From assembly GCF_015751905.1 (NCBI RefSeq), contig NZ_JADOUF010000001.1, positions 1,488,001-1,552,000 of the forward strand: 64,000 nucleotides of DNA. The letters are read 5' to 3'. How positions within the stretch are numbered: position 1 is the stretch's first letter; every line of letters begins with the position of its first letter. This document shows, one piece after another, positions 58,284 to 64,000 of the stretch. Source of the DNA: Longispora fulva (GTDB taxonomy: Bacteria > Actinomycetota > Actinomycetes > Mycobacteriales > Micromonosporaceae). Under the pieces are notes generated by a model. That model was given only the letters and a program-made list of their open reading frames with translations. It had not been told where the DNA came from and did not search any database. A program made the position numbers and the translations under genes.

Positions 58284-59204
58284 CTACCTCGCGCGGCGGG
58301 AGTTGGTGAGCACCACCCCGCCGAGGCACAGTGCGCCCCCGACCAGCGCCGCCGGCTGGGGCACCTCCCCGAGCCACGGCCACGCGAGGAGGAGCGCGCC
58401 CACCGGCATGAGGTACAGCGCGGTCGTGACGCGGGCCGCAGCGGTCCGGGCCAGTGCCCGCGACCACGCGAGGTACGCGACCGCCCCGGGGAAGACGCCG
58501 AGGTAGACGATCGACGCGGTCGCCGCGTGCTGGGCGGTCGGCAGGGCGCGCAGGGCGCCGGGGAGCCCCGGCAGGAGGAACAGCGTGCCCGACCAGATCG
58601 ACCACGTGGCCACCTGGAGCCCGGAGTACCGGGTCAGGAGCGGTTTCTGGCCGATGAAGAACACCGCCTCGCACAGCGCGGCGACCAGGACCAGTCCGAC
58701 GCCGGGAACACCGGCCCGCAGACCGGCGAGTCCGTCGTGACCGGACACGGCGATGACGACCACGCCGACGCAGCTGACGCCGATGCCGGTCCAGCCCCGG
58801 GCCCCGAGGCCCTCACGCAGGGTGAACCAGGCCAGTACGGCGGTGAGGACGGGTACCGTCGCGACGAGGAACGCCGCGACCCCGGCCGAGACGCGCTGTT
58901 CCCCGAGCCCGAGGGTGAGCTGGTAGCCGGCGACGCCGACTCCGCCGAGCGCGAGCAGTGTCGGCATGTCCCGTACGGCCGGGCGGGGCATTCTCGTAGC
59001 GATCGCGAAGCCGACGAGCACCACGGAGGCGATGCCGAAGCGGAGCGCCGCGACCTGCCAGGGGGAGTAGCTCGGGAGCGCGGCCCGGATCCCCACGAAG
59101 GCCGAGGCCCACAGCACCACGGCCAACGGCAGGTCCACCGGGACGCGGCCGGACGTGCCGGTGGACGGCAGTTGTGCGTCCTTCGAGGTGGTGGAGGTGG
59201 ACAT
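58284..59204 (-). CDS. EamA/DMT-family transporter
   Basis: 306 residues from ATG 59204 with GAGGAG upstream. Ten membrane helices arranged as two EamA repeats (VVLWASAFVGIRAALPSYSPWQVAALRFGIASVVLVGFA and the repeat with AVAYLAWSRALARTAAARVTTALYLMPVGALLLAW). Members export amino acids and metabolites. It lies 43 bp downstream of a rhodanese gene on the same strand, opposite an Lrp regulator, so an amino-acid-linked export role is plausible. Confidence 0.9.
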   Translation of the reverse strand: MSTSTTSKDAQLPSTGTSGRVPVDLPLAVVLWASAFVGIRAALPSYSPWQVAALRFGIASVVLVGFAIATRMPRPAVRDMPTLLALGGVGVAGYQLTLGLGEQRVSAGVAAFLVATVPVLTAVLAWFTLREGLGARGWTGIGVSCVGVVVIAVSGHDGLAGLRAGVPGVGLVLVAALCEAVFFIGQKPLLTRYSGLQVATWSIWSGTLFLLPGLPGALRALPTAQHAATASIVYLGVFPGAVAYLAWSRALARTAAARVTTALYLMPVGALLLAWPWLGEVPQPAALVGGALCLGGVVLTNSRRAR

Positions 59205-59247
59205 CGGTGCTCCTCACGGCGGGTCGGCGGGTCGGCAGGGTGGGCGG

Positions 59248-59670
59248 TCAGCGAGTGGTCGTGGACTCGACCGGGAGGCCCTCCCGCTTCCAGTACTCGA
59301 TGCCGCCGATGATCTCCTTGACCTGGAAGCCGAGCCGCGAGAGTTTCAGCGCGGCCTTGGTCCCGGCGTTGCAGCCGGGGTACCAGCCGTAGACCACGAG
59401 GACCGCCCCGCGGTCCAGGCCGGCCGTGCTCCCGGCGTCGATCTCCGCGTGCGGCAGGCTGACCGCGCCCGGGACGCGCTCCGCCGCATGCGCCTCGCGA
59501 CCGCGCGGGTCGATCACCACGATGTTCCCGATCCGGTTGTCCAGGTCGTGCCAGACGTCGGAGGAGTCGGACTCGCAGCGCAGTCGCGCGGCGAAGTACT
59601 CCGCCGCCTCGTGCGGCGCGGCGACGCCGATGCCGTGGATCTTGGACGACAGGGAGATGGGAGGGGTCAT
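59248..59670 (-). CDS. Rhodanese-like domain protein
   Basis: 140 residues from ATG 59670 with GAAGGAG upstream. Single rhodanese domain: NIVVIDPRGREAHAAERVPGAVSLPHAEID, an active-site loop YGWYPGCNAGTKAALKL containing the Cys, and GFQVKEIIGGIEYWKREGLPV. The loop length fits the sulfurtransferase type. Likely transfers sulfur or senses oxidised thiols. Forms an operon with the EamA transporter. Confidence 0.9.
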   Translation of the reverse strand: MTPPISLSSKIHGIGVAAPHEAAEYFAARLRCESDSSDVWHDLDNRIGNIVVIDPRGREAHAAERVPGAVSLPHAEIDAGSTAGLDRGAVLVVYGWYPGCNAGTKAALKLSRLGFQVKEIIGGIEYWKREGLPVESTTTR

Positions 59671-59833
59671 GACGGGTGCTCCTTCTCGGGTGGCGGGGGA
59701 TCGCGGTGCCAGGGGGTGAAGTCTTCGCGGTGGCGGCGGGGGAAACCTGTCCACCGGCCAGGATTTGGCGGATCCGACTGCGGGAACGCAAGATTCCTAC
59801 CGGCTGGACCCGCCGGAGTAGAGGATTGTGCTG

Positions 59834-60271
59834 ATGAGGCTCGACGACGTCGACCGGGCGATTCTGGAGTGCCTGTCCGCCAACGCCCGGATCAGCAACA
59901 GCGATCTGGCGCGGGCCGTCGGCCTCAGCCCGACCCCCTGTCTGCGCCGGGTCCGCCGGATGGAGGCCGAGGGCCTGATCCGCGGCTACACGGCCATCAT
60001 CGATCCGCAGCTCGTTGGGCGGGCCTTCGTCGCCCTGGTCGGGGTCCGGCTGAGCCAGCACGTGCGGCCGGACATCCGGCGCTTCGAGGCGGGGGTGATG
60101 GCCCTGCCGGAGGTCACCGAGTGTCACCACACGACGGGCGAGTTCGACTACTTCCTCAAAGTGGAGGTCGCCGACCTGCCGGCGTACGAGTCGTTCCACG
60201 CGGACCGGCTCGCCGCGCTGCCCGGCATCCGAACCGCCGTCACCTTCGTGATCATGAACAGCCTGCGCTGA
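59834..60271 (+). CDS. Lrp/AsnC family regulator 2
   Basis: 145 residues from ATG 59834; GTG 59828 is in frame. HTH ISNSDLARAVGLSPTPCLRRVRRMEAEGLIRGY and RAM domain VALVGVRL...HHTTGEFDYFLKVEVADLPAYESF are complete. It is divergent from the rhodanese/EamA operon, the probable target. A common arrangement is an Lrp regulator beside the exporter it controls. Confidence 0.9.
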   Translation: MRLDDVDRAILECLSANARISNSDLARAVGLSPTPCLRRVRRMEAEGLIRGYTAIIDPQLVGRAFVALVGVRLSQHVRPDIRRFEAGVMALPEVTECHHTTGEFDYFLKVEVADLPAYESFHADRLAALPGIRTAVTFVIMNSLR

Positions 60272-60336
60272 CCGGGAGCCGTTTGGTCCGCCTCCGGCCT
60301 GGGTAGTCCCCGCTCAGGTGTACTGAGGGGGCGGCG

Positions 60337-60558
60337 ATGGCTGACACCGAGTACGAGGGCCCGCTGCGCGAGCTGATCGGGTTCGAGGTCACCGGCCGCG
60401 ACGGGGCCCGCGGCCGGGTGGACGACGCGACGGGCGACTTCGGGCCGTACCTGCTGGTGGTGCGGGTGGCCGACGAGAATGTGGTGATTCCTGCCGATGC
60501 CATCACCGCGGTGGACCCGGAGGCCCGACAGGTGCGGGTGACGCCAAGAGATATATGA
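60337..60558 (+). CDS. Small PRC-barrel-like protein
   Basis: 73 residues from ATG 60337 with GGGGGCGG upstream. Six short beta strands (LIGFEVTGRDGARGRVDDATGDFGPYLLVVRVADENVVIPADAITAVDPEARQVRV) resemble a PRC-barrel, a ligand- or RNA-binding module. No catalytic motif. It precedes the racemase gene by 13 bp, so it may share the transcript. Confidence 0.7.
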   Translation: MADTEYEGPLRELIGFEVTGRDGARGRVDDATGDFGPYLLVVRVADENVVIPADAITAVDPEARQVRVTPRDI

Positions 60559-60571
60559 CATAGTACTGACC

Positions 60572-61618
60572 ATGAGCGTGCGCACCGTCGACTACCACAC
60601 GGCCGGGGAACCCTTCCGGATCGTCACCGGCCTGGCGATCCCTGGCGGTTCCGTGCCGGCCCGCCGCGAGGCGCTCCGCCTCGCCCAGGTCGACCCGGGC
60701 GCGCCCGGCCGCGACGTCGAGGAGCTGCGCCAGCTCCTGTGCCGCGAACCCCGGGGCCACGCCGACATGTACGGCGGGTTCATCGTCCCGGCGAACGACG
60801 CCGCCGCGTCTGCCGGCGGCGTCGACGGGAAGCCTTCGGCCGACGACGGGGGCGTTGACGCCCGGTCGCCGGCCGGGGACGGGACCGGGCACTTCGGTGT
60901 CCTGTTCTGGCACAACGACGGCTACTCCACGGCGTGCGGCCACGGCACCATCGCCCTCGGCGCCTGGGCCGTGCACTCCGGACTGGTCCCCGCCCCGGAC
61001 ACCGGCACGACGGAGGTCCGGATCGACGTGCCCTCCGGCCGGGTCGCCGCCCTGGTCGACACCGAGGCCGGCCGGGTCTCGGCCGTCACCTTCCGCAACG
61101 TGCCGTCCCGGGTCGTCGAGCTGGCCGTGCCCGCCGGGGACGCGGTCGTGGACCTGGCCTACTCCGGGGCGCTGTACGCGGTCCTCGACACCGCGGCGCT
61201 CGGCCTCGCCGTCGAGCCGTCCGACCTGCCGGAACTCATCCGGGCCGGCCGCCGGATCAAGGCCGCCCTGCCCGGCCGGGACCTCTACGGCGTCATCTTC
61301 TGCGACCGGCGCGTCGCGGACCCGGCCGGTGTCCGGCAACGCAACGTCACCATCTTCGCCGACGGCCAGGTGGACCGGTCGCCGTGCGGCTCCGGCACCT
61401 CCGCCGTCCTGGCGCTGCTGCACGCCGACGGCACCCTGCCCGAGGGCGCGACGCTGCGACACGGCTCCATCGTGGGCACCGAGTTCCTCGGCCGGGTGGT
61501 CGGGGAGGGGCCCGACGGGGTGGTCACGGAGATCACCGGGATGGCGTACCGCACGGGGGAGTCGGTGTTCGACCTCGACCCGGCCGACCCGCTCGGCACC
61601 GGGTTCGTGCTCCGGTGA
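60572..61618 (+). CDS. Proline racemase/hydroxyproline epimerase family protein
   Basis: 348 residues from ATG 60572. DYHTAGEPFRIV opens the family. Both active-site Cys motifs are present: STACGHGTIALG and DRSPCGSGTSA. Cys/Cys pairs are typical of proline racemases and 4-hydroxyproline 2-epimerases; 3-hydroxyproline dehydratases usually carry Thr at the second position. An Asp/Gly-rich insertion (about 75-105) is extra. A CATAGT element ends seven bases before the ATG, so a leaderless transcript is possible. It overlaps the next gene by 4 bp (GTGA). Confidence 0.85.
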   Translation: MSVRTVDYHTAGEPFRIVTGLAIPGGSVPARREALRLAQVDPGAPGRDVEELRQLLCREPRGHADMYGGFIVPANDAAASAGGVDGKPSADDGGVDARSPAGDGTGHFGVLFWHNDGYSTACGHGTIALGAWAVHSGLVPAPDTGTTEVRIDVPSGRVAALVDTEAGRVSAVTFRNVPSRVVELAVPAGDAVVDLAYSGALYAVLDTAALGLAVEPSDLPELIRAGRRIKAALPGRDLYGVIFCDRRVADPAGVRQRNVTIFADGQVDRSPCGSGTSAVLALLHADGTLPEGATLRHGSIVGTEFLGRVVGEGPDGVVTEITGMAYRTGESVFDLDPADPLGTGFVLR

Positions 61619-62529
61619 GCGCGCCCGCCGGGACCGACCTCGCGGCGCTCGGCCTGCGCGGTGCCATCGCCGCGATCGCCGACGCGCTGTGCGCCGGGCT
61701 GGACCCCGAGGCCGACCCGCCCCGGAGCATCGTCGACGTGCCGGCCGGGCAACTGCTCCTCATGCCGGCTTCGCACGACGGGTACGCCGGCGTCAAGGTC
61801 GCCACCGTCGCCCCCGGCAACCCAGCGCTCGGCCTGCCCCGGATCCAGGCGCTCTACCTGCTGCTGGACGCGGCCACCCTGACCCCGGTGGCCACGCTGG
61901 ACGGCACGGCGCTGACCGCGCTGCGCACCCCGGCCACCTCCGCCGTCGCCGTCGCGCACCTCGCGGCCCCCGACGCGGCGCACCTGCTCGTCTTCGGCAC
62001 CGGACCGCAGGCCGCCGGGCACGTCGCCGCCGTCCGGGCGGTGCGCCCGATCAGCCGGGTCACCGTGGTCGGGCGCGATCCGGGGCGGGCCGAGCGGTTC
62101 GCCGCGGAATGGGGCGCCGTGGTCGGCGTACCCGACGAGGTGGCGGACGCCGACGTCATCTGCTGCTGCACGACCGCCTCGACCCCCCTCTTCCCGGGCG
62201 GGCTCGTGCGGTCCACCGCGACGGTCGTGGCCGTCGGCTCGCACGAACCGGCCGTCCGGGAGACCGACGACGACCTGGTGGCCCGGTCCGACGTGTGGGT
62301 GGAGGCCCGGTCGGCGGCGTTCCGCGAGGCCGGCGACCTGATCGACCCGGTCGGTCGGGGCGTGATCACCCCGGGGCATGTCCGCGGCACCCTTTCCGAC
62401 CTGGTCACCGGCCGGGTGGCCCCGCGCGCCGACCGGCCCCGGTTCTTCAAGGGCGTCGGCATGGCCTGGCAGGATCTCGTGGTGGCGGCCGCCGCGCATC
62501 GGGGCTCGCCCTCGTCGCCGATGGGGTAG
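61615..62529 (+). CDS. OCD/mu-crystallin family imine reductase or deaminase
   Basis: 304 residues from GTG 61615. GVKVATVAPGNPALGLPRIQALYLLLDAATLTPVATLDGTALTALRTPATSA carries the Lys and Arg of the active OCD family, and LLVFGTGPQAAGHV the NAD(P) motif. With the neighbouring racemase-family gene it suggests hydroxyproline or D-/L-proline metabolism, where such proteins act as pyrroline-2-carboxylate reductases (LhpI type). A true ornithine cyclodeaminase cannot be excluded. Unlike the OCD-like protein at 12931, the catalytic Lys region is intact. Confidence 0.85.
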   Translation: MSAPAGTDLAALGLRGAIAAIADALCAGLDPEADPPRSIVDVPAGQLLLMPASHDGYAGVKVATVAPGNPALGLPRIQALYLLLDAATLTPVATLDGTALTALRTPATSAVAVAHLAAPDAAHLLVFGTGPQAAGHVAAVRAVRPISRVTVVGRDPGRAERFAAEWGAVVGVPDEVADADVICCCTTASTPLFPGGLVRSTATVVAVGSHEPAVRETDDDLVARSDVWVEARSAAFREAGDLIDPVGRGVITPGHVRGTLSDLVTGRVAPRADRPRFFKGVGMAWQDLVVAAAAHRGSPSSPMG

Positions 62530-62538
62530 AACTGGGGG

Positions 62539-63006
62539 ATGGTCGAGAGCGAGAGCGACCGGGCGAAGCGGAACTTCGACGAACTGCTCCAGGAGTTGCG
62601 GGTCGCGCAGACCGGCAACCAGATCCTCTTCGCCTTCCTTCTGACGGTCGCCTTCACGCCCCGATTCGCCCAGGCGACCGGGCCGGAGAAGTTCGTCTAC
62701 GTCCTCACCGTGCTGTCCGCCAGCGCCGCGACGGCGTTGTTCATCGCCCCGGTCAACCACCACCGGCTCACGTTCCGGCGGGGCATGAAGTCGCAGATCC
62801 TGCCGATGTCGTCCCACCTGGCGATCGCGGGCCTGTTCTTCATGATGCTCGCCCTGAACGGGGCGCTGTATCTGGCCGTGCGCACGGTCGTGGGCGCACC
62901 GTGGGCCGGGATCGCCACGGGCCTGATCGCCACGACCTATGTGGTGCTCTGGTATGGCGTCCCCCTCATCAGGAGGATCCGCGGCTATCCTCCCCAGGAG
63001 CCATGA
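62539..63006 (+). CDS. DUF6328-like integral membrane protein
   Basis: 155 residues from ATG 62539. A short acidic cytoplasmic segment (FDELLQELRVAQTGNQILFAFLL) leads into four membrane helices. The pattern RVAQTGNQILFAFLLTVAFTPRF matches the family I recall as DUF6328, small membrane proteins common in actinobacteria. Function unknown. Confidence 0.78.
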   Translation: MVESESDRAKRNFDELLQELRVAQTGNQILFAFLLTVAFTPRFAQATGPEKFVYVLTVLSASAATALFIAPVNHHRLTFRRGMKSQILPMSSHLAIAGLFFMMLALNGALYLAVRTVVGAPWAGIATGLIATTYVVLWYGVPLIRRIRGYPPQEP

Positions 63007-63019
63007 CTATCCTGTAGTC

Positions 63020-63355
63020 ATGGCAGTACTGAGGGTCGACCGCCCAGGGGTTCCGCGGCACGCCCGACTCCTGGTCGAGGGCGATCTGGACATGACCACC
63101 TCCCCGGAACTGTCGACGGCGATCCGCGCGGCCCTCGGCGACGGCGCCACCGCGATCAGCGTGGACCTCTCCGGCGTCGGCTTCCTCGACTCGACCGGCA
63201 TCCGGGCCCTGTTCGACGGGTACCTCGACGCCACCCGGCTCGGCGGCGAACTCGCCGTGCACGCCGCGAGCGACTGGGTCCGCCGGGTGCTGGAGATCAG
63301 CGGCGTCGCCGAGGTCCTGCTCGCCCCGGCCACCGCGGAGGCCCGGGGCCGCTAG
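63020..63355 (+). CDS. STAS-domain anti-sigma factor antagonist
   Basis: 111 residues from ATG 63020. STAS fold with SVDLSGVGFLDSTGIRALFDGY, the serine/threonine phosphorylation site of SpoIIAA/RsbV-like antagonists (DST). It probably binds an anti-sigma kinase when unphosphorylated. TATCCT (63008-63013) ends six bases before the ATG, suggesting a leaderless start. It converges with an ATP-binding/STAS protein with no spacing, and the two may belong to the same regulatory system. Confidence 0.88.
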   Translation: MAVLRVDRPGVPRHARLLVEGDLDMTTSPELSTAIRAALGDGATAISVDLSGVGFLDSTGIRALFDGYLDATRLGGELAVHAASDWVRRVLEISGVAEVLLAPATAEARGR

Positions 63356-64000
63356 TCACACCAGGTGCCCGAGCCCGGTGAGCTCCAGCACCTGACGCGC
63401 CGGTCCGCCGACCGGAGCCACCAGCCGCAGCCCGTCGCAGTCCGCCGCCAGCTGGTGCAGCAGGACCACCCCGGCGCTGGCCAGCTGACTCACCCCGGTC
63501 AGGTCCACCACCACCGGCAGCGCGCCGCCCCGGCTGGCCGCCATCACCGCGTCCCGGACCCGCTCGACGGTGTCCTGGTCGACCGGGCCGGACACCCGCA
63601 GCACCGGCCGCTCGTACGCGGTGCGCAACTCCTCCGCGTCCCGGCCCGGCTCGGCGGCCGACCCGAGCCGCACGGCCCGGCGCAACGGCTGGTGGAACGT
63701 CACCGCCGTCCCCGACGACGTCGCCGACACCTCCACCCGGTCCACGAGGGAGCGCATCAACCGCAGCCCCCAGCCCCGCCCGGCCGGCTCCGGGGTCGGC
63801 TCCCGCCACCGGCCGCCGTCGGACAGGGTCAGGTGCGCCACCCCGTCCTCGCCCAACCGGCACTCCACCCGCATCCGGTGCCGGACCCCTGCCGGGTACG
63901 CGTGCTCGATCGCGTTCGCCGCCGCCTCGCCCACCACCAGCTGCAACCCGTCGGCGTCCATCCCCGTGACGTCCAGCGCGGCGAGCCACGTGCCCACCGA
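63356..64000 (-). CDS. Anti-sigma ATPase/STAS regulatory protein (5' part beyond window)
   Basis: The frame is open at the window edge; 214 residues are visible. A GHKL ATPase of the RsbW/SpoIIAB type (LQLVVGEAAANAIEHAY N-box, DGGRWREP, GRGWGLRLMRSLVD) is followed by a STAS domain (LPVVVDLTGVSQLASAGVVLLHQLAADCDGLRLV). The position that is usually Ser in DST reads ASA here, so the STAS domain may not be phosphorylated. Larger relatives have an upstream SpoIIE phosphatase and PAS/GAF sensor; whether this protein does cannot be seen here. Confidence 0.8.
   Translation of the reverse strand, partial: SVGTWLAALDVTGMDADGLQLVVGEAAANAIEHAYPAGVRHRMRVECRLGEDGVAHLTLSDGGRWREPTPEPAGRGWGLRLMRSLVDRVEVSATSSGTAVTFHQPLRRAVRLGSAAEPGRDAEELRTAYERPVLRVSGPVDQDTVERVRDAVMAASRGGALPVVVDLTGVSQLASAGVVLLHQLAADCDGLRLVAPVGGPARQVLELTGLGHLV

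Noticed and set aside
1-64000. Insertion sequences, prophage or integrative element boundaries
   Set aside because: No transposase, integrase, direct target repeats or attachment-site duplication of the tRNA-Cys 3' end were found on reading through; GC content is even apart from short control regions.

Overview
This 64 kb window is very GC-rich throughout. Its genes are those of a developmentally complex actinomycete, probably Streptomyces- or Micromonospora-like: a conservon operon, an AfsR/SARP-type regulator, an AdpA-like regulator, SigE-family ECF sigma, pirins, P450s, many secreted proteins and several probable leaderless starts. I see no phage, plasmid, insertion sequence, CRISPR array or rRNA. 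The content looks like an accessory-rich part of a chromosome. Genus-level assignment is not supported by what I can see.

Layout. 1-13 kb holds small metabolic units: the end of a PucR-type regulator and an adenosine-deaminase-like enzyme, two divergent citrate synthases around a palindrome, a DMT exporter, a serine hydrolase divergent from an O-methyltransferase, an M20 peptidase, a YbdK-type ligase, an iodotyrosine-deiodinase-like flavoprotein, an FAD oxidoreductase and tRNA-Cys. 12.6-12.9 kb holds a short unit encoding a 36-residue Cys-containing peptide, divergent from a degenerate ornithine-cyclodeaminase-like protein. 14-16.5 kb carries a flotillin/SPFH protein and a lipoprotein.

16.7-23.4 kb is the most interesting block. 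A P450 and a class II (DxDD) diterpene cyclase form an operon that diverges from a complete conservon (cvnA-B-C-D), with a strong palindrome between them. It is followed by a small secreted protein, a SARP/NB-ARC/TPR regulator, a secreted zinc metallopeptidase, a second P450 and a DeoR/LacI-hybrid regulator. 31.7-35.2 kb has an ECF sigma factor coupled to a membrane-anchored Asp-box protein, a GNAT-SnoaL fusion and a TetR regulator.

35-42 kb has an asparaginase, an Ntn-hydrolase lipoprotein, a stand-alone AICAR transformylase under a ZTP riboswitch, a GGDEF protein, an AdpA-like regulator with a perfect inverted repeat at its promoter, and a decayed DUF3626 gene. 42-52 kb has a quinone-oxidoreductase-like enzyme, an esterase, Lrp divergent from a 2-oxoacid dehydrogenase E1, a subtilase, a molybdopterin oxidoreductase and a small secreted protein.

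52-64 kb has two pirins with repeated operator-like sites, an ABC (ATPase/FtsX-like) exporter divergent from its probable two-component system, a rhodanese/EamA pair divergent from a second Lrp, a proline-racemase-family/OCD operon, and the start of a STAS/anti-sigma switch at the right edge.
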